Notes under the pieces: model-generated | Told to the model about the DNA's origin: nothing | Seen by the model: only the letters and a program-made list of their open reading frames with translations | The model's database searches: none | Assembly (NCBI RefSeq): GCF_000828615.1 | Contig: NZ_AP012273.1 | Location: 1,240,001-1,304,000, forward strand | Direction of reading: 5' to 3' | Origin: Thiolapillus brandeum | GTDB taxonomy: Bacteria > Pseudomonadota > Gammaproteobacteria > Chromatiales > Chromatiaceae | Length of the DNA stretch: 64,000 bases | Program-made: the position numbers and the translations under genes | Shown: positions 28,837 to 40,200 of the stretch, piece after piece | Position numbering within the stretch: position 1 is the stretch's first letter | How the letters are laid out: every line of letters starts with the position of its first letter

Positions 28837-29333
28837 ATATCCGCAACAGCTATGCGGCCCGCCATCCCCTCAGGGGGGTGCTGGTCAACCTGTTGCTGCT
28901 ATTGGCCTGCGCCTTTTTGATCCTGGGTTTGAAACTCCCTTTGGTGAGCATCGAAAAACTCTGGTTCTTCGGCAATACCGTAAGCCTGCTGTCCGCCATT
29001 TCCCAGCTCTGGCAGGGAGGTGAGAAAAGCCTGGCAGTTCTGATCGGCTCCTTCAGCCTGCTGTTCCCCGTCATCAAGCTGCTGCTCCTGTTCTATATCT
29101 GGAACCTTGAGGATGCCAGCAGCCCGGGGCATGGCAAACATCTGAAATGGCTCAATACCTACAGCAAGTGGTCCATGCTGGACGTATTCGTGGTGGCCCT
29201 GCTGGTGGTAACCCTGAAGTTGGGTATGCTGGCCAAAGCCCAGGTGGAATTCGGGCTGTATGCTTTTGCCGCCAGTGTCATCCTGACCATGCTGCTATCC
29301 GCCTGGATGGGGCAGCATACCGGGGACAACTGA
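28824..29333 (+). CDS. Single-domain PqiA-like inner-membrane protein
   Basis: The 169-residue protein has four hydrophobic helices and matches one half of paraquat-inducible protein A: GVLVNLLLLLACAFLILGLKL, the short LPLVSIEKLWFF-like loop, then SLLFPVIKLLLLFYIWNLED, KWSMLDVFVVALLVVTLKLG and a final helix. PqiA proteins normally have two such halves and act with MCE-domain lipid transport proteins; no MCE gene is nearby. The ATG at 28824 is preferred because GGGAG lies 8 bases before it; it overlaps tilS by 13 bases, so translation is coupled. A lipid-trafficking or envelope role is inference. Confidence 0.8.
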   Translation: MAFLNIRNSYAARHPLRGVLVNLLLLLACAFLILGLKLPLVSIEKLWFFGNTVSLLSAISQLWQGGEKSLAVLIGSFSLLFPVIKLLLLFYIWNLEDASSPGHGKHLKWLNTYSKWSMLDVFVVALLVVTLKLGMLAKAQVEFGLYAFAASVILTMLLSAWMGQHTGDN

Positions 29334-29364
29334 TTTCACTGGATCAGTCACATGCACATCGGTA

Positions 29365-29952
29365 TCAGAGCAGATCCTCTTCTGCGGCCTGATCGAGTTT
29401 CCTGCGCATGCTTTCCCAGAGTGAACGGCTGCCCAGTCCAATACGGCTGTTCAGATTCAGTACCTGCTCACGGGAAATGCCGTTTTCTTTCCAACTGTGT
29501 CCGCCGCCGTGCAGGTTGTGCAGCAGGGGCGGAAGGCGGTCGATTGCCCGGGCATAAAGAGATTCCGGAGATTCGCCCGCCTCGAATTCATCCCAAAGAG
29601 ACAGGAACTCTCCGGCCATGTCTTCCGGAAGGTTGTCCAATACACGCTGGATACCGGCTCTTTCCTGCTCATGACGCTGGGCGGAAACGGCGGCGTAAAC
29701 AATCTGGTCGCCCGCATCGATTTCCCCCAGATCGTGGATCAGCAGCATGCGGATGACCTTGTCGATGTCTATGGGTTCATTGGCATAATCCCGCAGCACC
29801 AGGGCTGACAGGCATACATGCCAACTGTGTTCAGCCGAGTTTTCGTAGCGTTCCAGACCCACTGGGCGGGTCTTGCGCAGCACGCCCTTGAGTTTTTCCA
29901 CCTCGACGATGAAATTCAGGATGGCTTCAAGAGAGGGGTTATGATCCTTCAT
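29365..29952 (-). CDS. HD-domain hydrolase (YfbR/HDDC2 type)
   Basis: This 195-residue protein is an all-helical HD-fold hydrolase. The metal ligands are visible in order: the first His in ENSAEHSWHV, the His-Asp pair in LLIHDLGEIDAGD and a later acidic residue in the DRLPPLL helix. LVLRDYANEPIDIDKVIRML is characteristic of the HDDC2/YfbR group, whose characterised members are 5'-deoxynucleotidases. Activity here on dNMPs is inferred from the family. It overlaps the sulfatase gene upstream by 4 bases (ATGA), so the two are co-translated. Confidence 0.85.
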   Translation of the reverse strand: MKDHNPSLEAILNFIVEVEKLKGVLRKTRPVGLERYENSAEHSWHVCLSALVLRDYANEPIDIDKVIRMLLIHDLGEIDAGDQIVYAAVSAQRHEQERAGIQRVLDNLPEDMAGEFLSLWDEFEAGESPESLYARAIDRLPPLLHNLHGGGHSWKENGISREQVLNLNSRIGLGSRSLWESMRRKLDQAAEEDLL

Positions 29953-31991
29953 CGGGATTGGCCTGTGTGGGAGGTCGGGGGCAAGCCGGTGCGGTTTTCC
30001 AGCAAGGCATGCATGGCTGTGCTCACATAGGCTTTCAGATCGCTCAACATCTGTGTCCTTTCCGTCATGTTCTCATCCGGTGTAAATGAGGGCTCAGGAT
30101 ACAGCTGATAGCGCCCGGTCACTGCCTTGCCATGTGGCGGCTTGATAACGATGCGGTTGCCGCGGAAATGCGCCACGGTATGGTCGCTGCCCGAGGGCTT
30201 GATGATGCCCAGGCCGGGATCGTCTGCTGACAGGGATAAAAGGTCTCTACCCCAGCACTGATGAGTAAAAGGCTTGCCCAGGAGCAGATTCACGGCAGTG
30301 GGAATCACGTCCACCTGGGTGGCGGCCGTATGGATGCGTTTGCCAAAACGCTCCTGGATGCCGGGAGCCAGCATCAGCATGGGGATATGGAAGCGCAGCA
30401 GGTCGATCTGCCCCAGCTGTTTCTTCACCCCGAAGCCATGATCGCCGAGGAGCACGAACAAGGTGTCCTGATACCAGGGCTGCTTTTTGGCTTCATCGAA
30501 GAAGCGCCCCAGAGCCCAGTCCGCGTAGCGCATGGCGGTGAGATGCTCGTTCAGGCCGTCAAAGCCTGTAACCCGGCTGACAGGAAGGGGGTCAGGCAGG
30601 GCATAGGGCGTGTGGTTGGAAAGGGTCTGCAGCACCGCGAAAAAAGGTTTTTCCTGGTTCATGCGGTTCAGTTCCCGCAGAGCCTGGTCGAACATGTCCT
30701 GGTCGGAGACCCCCCAGGTGGGATCGGTGAACACCGGGTTTTCCATCTGATCCCGGCCAATGAATCGGGTCATGCCCTGATTGCGGAAAAAGCCTTTCTG
30801 GTTGTCCCAGTTGAAGGCGCCGTTGTACACATACACATCCTGAAAGCCCAGGGGTTTGAGCAGGGCGGGCAGGCCGGAGAACTGGTGCTGGCCTTCGGGT
30901 TCCTGCATCAGGTATTCGAAACCCGGCAGATTGGGGAAGCAGGCCACCGTCGCGAACATGCCCTGGTGGGTATGGGTGCCGTTGGAGAACATGTGGTCGA
31001 AGAGCAGGCCGTCTTTGGCCAGCTCGTCGAACCGGGGGGTGATGCCATGATCATTGCCCAGGGCGCCGGTAAACTGGCCGGAAAAACTCTCCATGATGAT
31101 CAGCACCAGATTTTTCGGTTTCCTGGCGAGGCGGCTTTCACCGGCATGCTTGCGCAACACCGGGTATTGCTCCGGCAACAACAGCTGGTCGTCAGGTGTC
31201 AGCAACAGTTTGCGGGTGCCTGCCAGGGCCTGTTCCCGGGGCATGATCTTGACCCAGGCCTTGCCGGCATCCTTCTTGTCGTTGCCCATGGCCGCCTTGG
31301 CCAGGGACCAGGTGCCGTTCAGGGCCAGGTGGTTGGCGAACAGGTTCTGGCTGTGGAAAGCATCACCCCAGCGCAGCGGCGCACCGTGGCGCAGGGTGCC
31401 TCTGGCGCCCAGAGCTACCAGGAAGGCGCAGATCAGAAACACGGGAATGCGAACCCACCATGCGGGATAGCCCGGACCAAACCGGCGCGTCCAGTGATCG
31501 GCCTGTTTCAGTCCCCATGCCAGCAGCGCCAGCAGTACGGCCCACAGCAGCAGATAGCGTATCACGGGAAAGCCGTGCCAGATCATGCTGCTCACGGTGC
31601 TCGGATCCTCCTTGAGGTACTGGATGGCCAGGCTGTTCAGACGCGTGTGGAAGTCGTGGTAGAACTCAGGTTCCGATATGCCCAGAAAGAGCACGATGCC
31701 GCCCGTGGCCAGCAGCCAGTAACGGGCCAGCCGACGTTTTCCCAGGCCATTGGGCAGCAGCAGGGCAAGCACTACAGGTATCAGTATGTAGCTGGTGATG
31801 ATGAGGTCGAAGCGTATTCCCACGGCAAACGCCCATACAAGATCCGTCGTGGACGCGCCTTCTGCCAGTTCCGGATTTCTCAGCAGCAGGATGAGACGCA
31901 AAGCCTGCTGCGCCAGGAGCAGTAGCAGGGAGGAAGCGCCGATAAAACCGAGGTCGGCCAGGAGCGGGCGGAAATGCCGGGTATTTTTCAT
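29949..31991 (-). CDS. LTA synthase-family membrane sulfatase/phosphotransferase
   Basis: The protein has an N-terminal membrane part with about five helices (LGFIGASSLLLLLAQQALRL; ITSYILIPVVLALLLPNGLG; YWLLATGGIVLFLGI and others, to about residue 185) and a periplasmic alkaline-phosphatase-fold domain. The latter starts NLVLIIMESFSGQFTGALG, contains SNGTHTHQGMFATVACFPN, where the nucleophilic Thr is expected, and the metal motif LLGDHGFG. Such proteins transfer phosphoglycerol or phosphoethanolamine to envelope glycans or lipids. The ATG at 31991 (680 residues) is preferred over one at 32048, though neither has a strong ribosome site. Its stop overlaps the HD hydrolase start. Confidence 0.85.
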   Translation of the reverse strand: MKNTRHFRPLLADLGFIGASSLLLLLAQQALRLILLLRNPELAEGASTTDLVWAFAVGIRFDLIITSYILIPVVLALLLPNGLGKRRLARYWLLATGGIVLFLGISEPEFYHDFHTRLNSLAIQYLKEDPSTVSSMIWHGFPVIRYLLLWAVLLALLAWGLKQADHWTRRFGPGYPAWWVRIPVFLICAFLVALGARGTLRHGAPLRWGDAFHSQNLFANHLALNGTWSLAKAAMGNDKKDAGKAWVKIMPREQALAGTRKLLLTPDDQLLLPEQYPVLRKHAGESRLARKPKNLVLIIMESFSGQFTGALGNDHGITPRFDELAKDGLLFDHMFSNGTHTHQGMFATVACFPNLPGFEYLMQEPEGQHQFSGLPALLKPLGFQDVYVYNGAFNWDNQKGFFRNQGMTRFIGRDQMENPVFTDPTWGVSDQDMFDQALRELNRMNQEKPFFAVLQTLSNHTPYALPDPLPVSRVTGFDGLNEHLTAMRYADWALGRFFDEAKKQPWYQDTLFVLLGDHGFGVKKQLGQIDLLRFHIPMLMLAPGIQERFGKRIHTAATQVDVIPTAVNLLLGKPFTHQCWGRDLLSLSADDPGLGIIKPSGSDHTVAHFRGNRIVIKPPHGKAVTGRYQLYPEPSFTPDENMTERTQMLSDLKAYVSTAMHALLENRTGLPPTSHTGQSR

Positions 31992-32241
31992 AAATGAAGA
32001 TGGCACGGATTGAAAAACGGCAATTATACCGGATTGGTGTATTGCCACCTCCGGTTGTTATTGCATCCTGCGACTTTTGCGGTCGTGAACGGACGACACG
32101 GGTATCCTGTGCAGCATAAAATAAATACGACTTATCCCTGATTTCCCTGCCGGCATTCCCATGCTGATGCATTGGCAGTGTACGACTGACCATGGCAACA
32201 TCCGGCTGGCAATCCTGATGCACTTCATCAGCGACAACGGG

Positions 32242-34572
32242 TCATGAGAGCACCGATCTGGATTTGCTGACAGACTTCAGAATCTCTGCAAGTTCGTCCA
32301 GCTTGAATGGTTTGCTCAGGTAGTCATCCATGCCGCTGTCCAGGGCGCGATCCCGGTCCTGATCGAGTGCGTGTGCGGTCAGGGCGATGATCGGCAAATG
32401 GCCGCTGCCTTTGTCGCGTTCCATTGCACGTATGCGGCGGGTTGCTTCATATCCGTCCATGACCGGCATTTCGCAGTCCATCAGAATCAGGTCGAAGCTG
32501 TCTTCCTCCAGGATGTCCAGCACTTCCTGCCCATTCAGGCAGGCTGTGGAGTGGCAGCCCAACACCTCCAGCATGCTCAGGGTGACTTCCTGATTGACCA
32601 GATTGTCCTCGGCAACCAGTATATTCAGTCCCAGCTGACAGGATCCGACAGGATCATTTTCCTTGTCCAGGCACGTGCTGGTGATTTTTTCAATTTCCAG
32701 TATGCAGGCGCGCAAGGCTTTCTGCGTCACGGGGCTGGTGATGAAGCAGGCGTCTTCCCATCCTGGCGGAACACTGCTTTCTATCCCGATCCGTCCGATC
32801 AGGACGATCCCCATGTGGTGCTTCACCATTCCGTTCAGGAACTCCGCTTCCGGACTGTGTGATGGTGGCAATTGCGATTGTTCAAGCAGGATGATATCGA
32901 AAGCTGCATGCTGTTCGCTTTCTTGTGTATCGGGATTCATTGTTGCAGAAAAGTCTGCCGCGCAGACGACATCCTGTCCCCAGGAAGTAAGCTGCTGAAA
33001 CAGGTTCTGCTGTGCCCAGCGATCTTTCATGATAACCAGTATCCTTAGTGCCGGCAGCAGGGGCGTGACCTGCCGGACGGATTCCGGCTGCTTTTGCAGA
33101 TGGAGCGTTACCCCGAATACCGAGCCCCGTCCCGGGGTGCTGCGAACAGTGATGCTGCCCCCCATGAGTTCGACCAGTTGCCTGGTGATGGTCAGTCCCA
33201 GGCCAGTACCGCCGTATTTGCGCGTGGTGGAAGCATCCGCCTGGGTAAAGTTTTCAAAAATCCTTTCCGTTTCCTCCTGGGTCAGGCCAATGCCAGAATC
33301 GATAACTTCGAGCAACAGGACAACTTCTTTCTCTTTTTCTTCCAGGCAGCGGGCGGTTACTTGAATGCTGCCTGTATCGGTGAATTTTATGGCGTTGGAA
33401 AGGAGATTGGTCACTATCTGCTGCAGGCGGCCGGGATCTCCACGGAGCAGGGCAGGCAGTTCCGGTGAAACCAGGGTCGTCAGGGAAAGCCCCTTGGTAT
33501 GGGCGTTTTCCGCCAACAGTTCAGTGGTGCTTTCCAGAAGTTCGGGCAGATTGAAGTTCACACATTCAAGATCGAGGCGCCCGGCTTCGATCTTTGAGAA
33601 ATCCAGGATGTCATTCAATATGTTCAGCAGCGTGTCCGCTGAATTCTGGATCGTGTCCGTGAAATGACGTTGCCGGTCATCCAGTGACGTGTTGCGCAGC
33701 AACTCGGTCATGCCAATGATGCCGTTCATGGGCGTGCGGATTTCGTGACTCATGGCGGCCAGAAACTGGGATTTGGCCCGACTGCCCGCTTCTGCGGCTT
33801 CTTTTGCTTCGCAGAGAGCGGAATCCCGCATTTCGATCTGTTCCAGCATGCGGTTGAATGCGTCTACCAGCGTGCTGATTTCATCACCGGTATCTGCCTC
33901 GATGCGCACGGAAAAATCCTGTTTTTTTGCCGTGTCTTCCATGGCTTTTGCCATGTTGGTAATGGGGACGGATATGAACCGGTGCAAACGAATGGCCAAC
34001 AGGAAGGCCAGGCCGATGCCGCCGAGGAAAACCATGAGGGTCAGTTCAAGCTGTTCTATCATGCGCTCTTTCAGCGCAGCAGTGGAATACTGAAGATCCA
34101 TATACCCGATGAGTTTGCCATTCAACTTGACGGGCATATCCATGTCTATGTATTCGGGATAAAATGCGGCCTTTGTTGCTTCCGAATACTGCTCCGCGGT
34201 ATCCCAGTTTTCTGCTTCCTCTTTATTGATTTCTTCAAGCAGATCCTGGTGCCGTGGTGAATAGGTGCTGTAGGAAGCAAATATTTTGCCCTCGACGGTT
34301 CGAAGCTGGATACCGAGGATGTCGGGTTCGCTACCGATTGCCTTCAATACTTCATAAGCGGTTTCCGGGTCCCGAAAGGCCAGGGCGCCGGCACTATTGA
34401 TGCTTGCCACACGCGCCAGAGCGGTCACATGGTCTTGCAGATTGCGTTTCATGGTGCCCATATCGGAGACTACCATGACGATACTGGAGACCATCAGCAC
34501 CAGTGCGCTGATCAACACTACGATGGAAACCACTTTCCAGCGCATGGACAGGTTGCCAAACATTCGGTTCAT
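32242..34572 (-). CDS. CHASE8-HAMP hybrid histidine kinase
   Basis: This 776-residue inner-membrane sensor has TM1 (12-36), a periplasmic CHASE8-like domain (37-172; [19 protein letters not shown] and [15 protein letters not shown]), TM2 (176-197), HAMP (198-250), HisKA with phospho-acceptor His276 ([11 protein letters not shown]), HATPase_c (NAIKFT; DSGIGL; GTGLGLT), a degenerate receiver (about 508-630) lacking the acidic pair and phospho-Asp (ILLEQSQLP instead of a D), and a functional receiver with Asp699 ([13 protein letters not shown]) and Lys754. CHASE8 is the sensory domain of YfiN, which is controlled by YfiR. The gene overlaps the YfiR-like gene by 4 bases. The output partner (HPt, regulator) is not adjacent. 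Confidence 0.92.
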   Translation of the reverse strand: MNRMFGNLSMRWKVVSIVVLISALVLMVSSIVMVVSDMGTMKRNLQDHVTALARVASINSAGALAFRDPETAYEVLKAIGSEPDILGIQLRTVEGKIFASYSTYSPRHQDLLEEINKEEAENWDTAEQYSEATKAAFYPEYIDMDMPVKLNGKLIGYMDLQYSTAALKERMIEQLELTLMVFLGGIGLAFLLAIRLHRFISVPITNMAKAMEDTAKKQDFSVRIEADTGDEISTLVDAFNRMLEQIEMRDSALCEAKEAAEAGSRAKSQFLAAMSHEIRTPMNGIIGMTELLRNTSLDDRQRHFTDTIQNSADTLLNILNDILDFSKIEAGRLDLECVNFNLPELLESTTELLAENAHTKGLSLTTLVSPELPALLRGDPGRLQQIVTNLLSNAIKFTDTGSIQVTARCLEEKEKEVVLLLEVIDSGIGLTQEETERIFENFTQADASTTRKYGGTGLGLTITRQLVELMGGSITVRSTPGRGSVFGVTLHLQKQPESVRQVTPLLPALRILVIMKDRWAQQNLFQQLTSWGQDVVCAADFSATMNPDTQESEQHAAFDIILLEQSQLPPSHSPEAEFLNGMVKHHMGIVLIGRIGIESSVPPGWEDACFITSPVTQKALRACILEIEKITSTCLDKENDPVGSCQLGLNILVAEDNLVNQEVTLSMLEVLGCHSTACLNGQEVLDILEEDSFDLILMDCEMPVMDGYEATRRIRAMERDKGSGHLPIIALTAHALDQDRDRALDSGMDDYLSKPFKLDELAEILKSVSKSRSVLS

Positions 34573-35186
34573 GGCGATTTCACTACTTCGTCGTCTTTCA
34601 GCAGTGTGGACAACTGCAATAATTTTGAACTGATCCTGATGCCGGATCGCTCAACTGCTTTCATATTGACCAGAGGCCGAATGCGCCGCCCCTTGCGCAC
34701 CAGACCGATCATTCCTCCGTTGTGGGGAAAGTTTCTGGAAGCCCCAACCGTCAGTACAGGTTGATTTTCCAGGGCCGTTATCAGCTGACCCTCGTTGTCC
34801 GCCAGTGTGTCATCCATATAGAGCAAATGACAATGAGAGGCATCAATGGGAGTTTCCAGCGGCTCCAGCACCAGAGGACGGCCCTTCACCGTTTCGTTCT
34901 CCAGCAACCTGGCAAGCGTGCGTCGAAGGACACGTCCCCCCAGAACACAGTAGCGAATCGGGCTGTTGCGGGTGGGGAAAGCCTTGTCCGGCCAATGTAT
35001 GAACATGGAAAAATTGTAAAGATACAGTGCACGAACTTCCGGGATGGATGAGGAGTCGGCATGCACCGGGTTGATCAGGAAAAGAACAAGGCACAACCGC
35101 AATATCCCCCGCTTCAGGCACAGGAAAGCCGTCGGTCCGGGCGACGCTTCGCGGTGCTTTGCAGGTAGATGATGGCTGAAAGACAT
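34569..35186 (-). CDS. YfiR-family (DUF4154) periplasmic protein
   Basis: The 205-residue product has a hydrophobic export signal (about 29-43, [15 protein letters not shown]) and the YfiR fold: [20 protein letters not shown], a cysteine-bearing strand [16 protein letters not shown], and the closing segment [17 protein letters not shown] followed by [16 protein letters not shown]. In Pseudomonas, YfiR is a periplasmic repressor of the CHASE8 diguanylate cyclase YfiN. Here the downstream, 4-base-overlapping gene encodes a CHASE8 histidine kinase, so this protein probably gates that kinase. It lies 17 bases after a TonB-type receptor gene. Confidence 0.88.
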   Translation of the reverse strand: MSFSHHLPAKHREASPGPTAFLCLKRGILRLCLVLFLINPVHADSSSIPEVRALYLYNFSMFIHWPDKAFPTRNSPIRYCVLGGRVLRRTLARLLENETVKGRPLVLEPLETPIDASHCHLLYMDDTLADNEGQLITALENQPVLTVGASRNFPHNGGMIGLVRKGRRIRPLVNMKAVERSGIRISSKLLQLSTLLKDDEVVKSP

Positions 35187-35203
35187 GATGGTGATCAGAG
35201 GAT

Positions 35204-37192
35204 TCAGTATTTGAGTTCAGCCCGCAGGAACAGTTCATGCACGATTTCATGTGGCGGGGCATTGAGAATTGCCTCAGTACCGAATTCCTGGTGTGAAGAC
35301 TGTAGCAGGTTGCGTCCGATCAGTGACAGTGACAGGTTGTCTTTGATGTTCCAGCCAAGGCGTGCATCGAGTTCCACGTAGTCGTCAACTTTGAATTCTT
35401 TAAGAGCGCCTACGTAACGCAGGAAAAGGTCCAGTTCCATATCGTGTGGAAGATTCAGGGCGCTACGCAGTCCTGCCTGTTGTTCAGGCGACTGCTTTTG
35501 TATGTCTGCAGACTCCAGGGAATCGCTGCCTTCATCTACGGTAAGATCCATCTTCAGGAGCGAATACCAGCCCTGCAATCGCAGTTCGTCTGTAAGACGC
35601 CAATCTGCAGTCAGTTCCATCCCGTAAGAATGTCCCTGCATCCGGTTTTCAGCTGTGGTGGGTACTATCCAGCGCGGAAAGGGTTGTGGATCCAATGTGG
35701 GAGACCCAAGTTCCAGTGTTCTCAACTCCTCGTAGTCGTTGTAGAACAGGGATAGATCCATTCCCAGCCGTTTGGCGGGCTGCCAGCGATAGCCCGCTTC
35801 ATAGGCAACCAGTGTTTCCGATTCCATTTCTCTGTTGGTGGTGGTGCGGTAATAAACAGGAAGTCCACCGGTGGAGGGGCTTGGAGGCAGGGCGAGTTGT
35901 TCCGCAGCCAGGTCATGTTCCGCCCGGTTGGGGGTGCGCACGGCTCGTGAGACAGAAGCCCATAGCGTGGAATTTGGTTGAGGATGCCAACGCGTGCGAA
36001 TCGTCGGCTGAATCTCAAAACCCGTGAAATCGTTGTGTTCCAGTTTGGTTCCCAGGGTCAGGAACCAGCGGTCATCGACAAGTGCGATATCATCCTGAAA
36101 GAATGCACTGATGCGCGAATAGGTACGCTCGGGTGGTTCAGCATGAGTGAGCCCTGCACCGCGTATATTGCTTCGTTGCCAGCGGTACCCCAGTCCGCCG
36201 ATAAGATCATGACGACCCAGTGGCACGAACTGGTGACGGTACTCCAGGTCCACCGTGTCCTCCAGTTCCTGTACCGAGACATGGTCACTGTCGGATTCCA
36301 TCTTGAAACGGCTGTAGTAGGCCTGAAAGCTGTCTTCGGCGCCGGACGCCCGTATATGTTGCCACTGGGTCATCAGATTGCCGCCGCTTAGCCAGGGATC
36401 TTCCGCATTGGCATCGAACAACTCTCCCTGGATAGAGACGGCGTCATCGGAGGAGGGCTCCCAGTCGCCCCTGGCGCCAAAACGTTTGCCGTAAAAGTCC
36501 TTTATATCCAGGCCACTTGCCAGTTTTTTCTCGGGATCACGATTGTCATATTTCATATAGGCGCGCACCGAACCGGATTCGCCCGTTTGGGTGCCGTAGC
36601 GTACAGCGCCTCCCCGCTGCTGATTGCCGGCATGTGCGGTTGCAAGCACCCCCAGAGTGTCGCTGGCGTTTTTTGTAATGATGTTGATAACGCCGTTGAC
36701 CGCATTTGCTCCCCATGTAGATGCACCGGGGCCGCGTATGATTTCAATTCTTTCAACATCGGGAAGCAATGTATCCAGTGCTTCCCAGTACACCCCTGAG
36801 AAAAGGGAGTTGTAGACGCTGCGGCCATCGACCATTACCAGCAACTTGTTGGCGAAACGGCTGTTGAATCCCCGGGAACTGATGGCCCATTCGGAGGTGT
36901 CGATGCGTGCGACATTCATACCCGGCACCAGGCGCAGCAGTTCAGGTATGGTGCTGTAGCCACTGCGCCGTATGTCTTCACTGGTGAGAACGAATACAGC
37001 AGCCGCGCTGTCCGCCAGTCTTTCCGGTTTTTTCGAAAGAATGGAAACCTGCATGTTCGCCAGTTGCTCCAGAGACAATCCCTTGAGGTCCTCGATGGTC
37101 CTGTCTGCTGCCAATGTCGGTATGGCGAACAGCAGTGCCGTTGCCAACGTGGACAGTCTCAAATGCATGTTGCTCAACTTGTTCCGTTTCAT
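35204..37192 (-). CDS. TonB-dependent receptor-like outer-membrane protein (1)
   Basis: The 662-residue protein has a signal peptide (to AIPTLAA), then the N-terminal motif LKGLSLEQLANMQVSILSKK shared with the two other receptors in the region. A plug domain follows (about 55-175; TSEDIRRSGYSTIPELLRLV, IEIIRGPGASTWGANAVNGV, INIITKNA), then a beta barrel ending LFLRAELKY with a terminal aromatic residue. No classical TonB box is evident. No ligand can be assigned. It is first in the operon receptor-YfiR-kinase, so its occupancy may be the signal relayed inward. No exbB, exbD or tonB gene is in the window. Confidence 0.92.
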   Translation of the reverse strand: MKRNKLSNMHLRLSTLATALLFAIPTLAADRTIEDLKGLSLEQLANMQVSILSKKPERLADSAAAVFVLTSEDIRRSGYSTIPELLRLVPGMNVARIDTSEWAISSRGFNSRFANKLLVMVDGRSVYNSLFSGVYWEALDTLLPDVERIEIIRGPGASTWGANAVNGVINIITKNASDTLGVLATAHAGNQQRGGAVRYGTQTGESGSVRAYMKYDNRDPEKKLASGLDIKDFYGKRFGARGDWEPSSDDAVSIQGELFDANAEDPWLSGGNLMTQWQHIRASGAEDSFQAYYSRFKMESDSDHVSVQELEDTVDLEYRHQFVPLGRHDLIGGLGYRWQRSNIRGAGLTHAEPPERTYSRISAFFQDDIALVDDRWFLTLGTKLEHNDFTGFEIQPTIRTRWHPQPNSTLWASVSRAVRTPNRAEHDLAAEQLALPPSPSTGGLPVYYRTTTNREMESETLVAYEAGYRWQPAKRLGMDLSLFYNDYEELRTLELGSPTLDPQPFPRWIVPTTAENRMQGHSYGMELTADWRLTDELRLQGWYSLLKMDLTVDEGSDSLESADIQKQSPEQQAGLRSALNLPHDMELDLFLRYVGALKEFKVDDYVELDARLGWNIKDNLSLSLIGRNLLQSSHQEFGTEAILNAPPHEIVHELFLRAELKY

Positions 37193-37213
37193 GTTTTCCT
37201 CTGACAGCTTTAT

Positions 37214-37257
37214 CAGGATGCTGAAAAAGCCCTTTCGTGGTCTTTTTCAGCAGCCTG
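37214..37257 (-). terminator. Hairpin between the two signalling operons
   Basis: TGCTGAAAAAG/CTTTTTCAGCA (11 bp) is extended by CAGG/CCTG across one mismatch. Read leftward it follows the stop of the 1645-residue sensor gene by 30 bases and precedes the receptor gene by 21 bases. The U-rich strand is inside the stem rather than after it, so it is a weak or bidirectional terminator; some read-through into the next module is likely. Confidence 0.55.
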
Positions 37258-37286
37258 TTATTGAAGTGTCACCTGATGTTTTCCGG

Positions 37287-40200
37287 CTATTTGGGCTTTC
37301 TCTGTGACCTCAGTGGTAAAGCGGTTACTGTTGCATTGGTTTTCTTTTCAGGAGAATGGAATGTGGTTGTCGCCAAAGCCGGAATTTTTTCCGGTGGGAC
37401 CGGCTTGCTGAACAGATACCCCTGGATCATGTCGCAGTGCATGTCCTTGAGGCTGTCCAGTTGCTGCTGTTCTTCAACACCCTCAGCAATGACCCCCAGT
37501 CCCATGGCGTGAGCAAGATCCACAATGGTTTCCACCAGCATGCCCGAACTCCTGTCACTGTTCATGTCCAGTATGAAAACCCGGTCGATTTTGAGGCAAT
37601 CGATGGGCAGGGATTTGAGAGACGCCAGCGATGAGTATCCGGTGCCGAAGTCGTCGATGGCTATTCTGACCCCCAGACCTTGCAGTGCTTTGAAAATACT
37701 GAAGTCATTGCCCGTCGTCTGAACCACGTTTTCGGTTATCTCAAGCTCAAGATCCGTGGCGGGCAGGCCGGTATCGTCCAATACCTTCTTCACGGTACTC
37801 AGCAGGGAAGGGTCATTGAAATGCAATGGTGAGATGTTTACCGCTATCTTAAAGTGAGGCAGTTCCTGCATCCGCCAGTGGGCTGCCTGCGCGCAAGCGG
37901 TTTTCAGTACCCAGCTTCCCAGATCCTTGATCATGCCGATTCGCTCTGCGACTTCTATGAAGCTGCCAGGATAGATCAGGCCCCTGGTTGGATGTTGCCA
38001 GCGAACCAGGGCTTCCACACCGGTAAGCCTGCCGCTTTCCAGATTCACTTGTGGTTGATAATGCAGTACCAGTTGTTCCTGATCGATGGCCTGGCGTAAA
38101 TCCTGTTCCATTTGCAGGCGCTGCCCTGCTTCGACGGTATGGCGTTGTTGATAGAAGGCGTAGCAATGTTTGCCTTCGGTCTTTGCGGCGTACATGGCGC
38201 TGTCTGCCGCCTTGAGCAGAGTCTGCAAGTCCTGGCCGTCCTCCGGGAAATAGGAAATACCGATACTGCAGCGGGGACGCAGATCCCTGCCAACCAGTTT
38301 GACGGGCTTGTTGATCTCCTGAAGACAACGGCTGGCCACATCGGCGGCATCGTACTGGTCGGTGACATTGTCAACAAGGATGCAGAACTCGTCACCACTG
38401 AGACGCGCAATGAAATCGGTTTCCCGTAAAATGCCCAGTAGACGCTGGGCGACGATACGCAGCAGTTTATCTCCTGTATCGTGTCCCATGCTGTCATTGA
38501 TATCCTTGAAGCCGTCCAGGTCGAGGTAGAGCAGGGCAAAGCGCTCATCACGACGTTGTGCTGCATGGATGACATCATCGACATGTTTGTAGAAATAGGC
38601 GCGGCTGGCCAGACCAGTAAGTTCATCTGTATAGGCCAATTGCCTGATACGGCGCTCGTTGGCCCGTTGCTGCGTGATATCCTGTACCGTACCCAGCACT
38701 ACATGGCTGGCGTAAGGAGCGATGCCCAGTTCCTGATGGACGGTTATACCCGGCTGTCCCTCAACGATGATGCGATAGTCGATCGGTTTGAGAGGCGCGC
38801 CATTGGGGGTGGCAACAATCGTATTGCGAAGATATTCACGGTCCTTGGGATGCACCCAATTCAGATAGTCGTTCAGCGGCATGGTCAGCCTGTCCTGAGC
38901 CACACCCAGCATCTCAGCCAGATTTTTTGAGATGTCGAGCTGATCACTTTCTGAATCCCAGCGCCAGTACCCCAGGCCGGCAATACGCTGGGCGCTTTCG
39001 AGCCTGTCCTGGCTTTCAATCAGGTTTCGTGCATTCCTGCTGGCGCGCAATTCAAACCGGATACGCTGGCGCAGTATCGTATAGTTGACAGGCTTCAGAA
39101 TGAAACCGGATGCGCCGGACTCGAAAGCCTTGTCTATGGATTCCCCGTCTTCCAGAGCGGTTACCATCAGGATTGGGACGTCGCTGAAATCCGGTGCTTT
39201 TCGCATGCGAAGGCATACTTCGAATCCATCCATGTCCTCCATCAATGCGTCCAGCAACAGCAAATCGGGACGGTGTTTTGCTGACAGATCCAGTGCCTCG
39301 GCCCCACTGCAGGCTTCCATAACCTGGTAACCCGCCGACACCAGTGCTTCACGGGTGGTCAGTCTGAAGACGGGATCATCATCGACCAAAAGAATGAGCC
39401 CTTCGGATGATTCGCCGTTGGAAACCGGGGTACTGTCCTCGACAGGGTGGCCGGAAATCTCCATCTGAATGGCAGACAAGGCGGTATCAAGTAGCTGTTG
39501 TGCCACTTCGAGCAACTCTTCAGCCTGCTCCAGTCTGTCGTCATGCGCGGCCATCTCGAGTTGCCTGCACTGTTCGGACAACTCTGTGGCCCCCAGGTTG
39601 GCGCTGGCGGATTTCATGCTGTGTGCAAGAAAACGCAACTCCTCGCTTTGTTCCTTTTTCAGGGCCTGCCACATTTTCTGCATATCTGCCGGCGCATGCT
39701 CCAGGAACTGCTGTGCTACCTTGTTCAGAACATCCCGGCCACTGGCCTTTTCAAGATCACGCAGTTGTTGCAGCATGGACTGATCGAGCACGCCCCGGGT
39801 TTCCTTTTTCCCGACTGTGGGTACGGGGGGCTGCTGCTTTTCTGTCGGGACATCTGTAACAGGCAACCAGCGCTTGAGAAGCGTGAGCAGCTGTTGTTGC
39901 TTGAACGGTTTGCTCAGATAGTCATTCATACCTACAGTCGTACAGCGGGTTCGAATGCCTTTTTGCACATCGGCAGTCAGCGCAATAATCGGCGTAGGAT
40001 CACGGTGTTGCAGACGTTCCAGCTTACGGATTTGTTCACTGGCGAGGAAACCGTCCATTACCGGCATGTGACAGTCCATCAATATCAAATCGTAGCTTGT
40101 CTGGAGAAACAGCCGAATGGCCTCCTTGCCGTCTTCAGCCAGATCGACTTCGCAACCGATGGCAATCAGCATGCTGGCAGCCACTTCCTGGTTGACCTTG

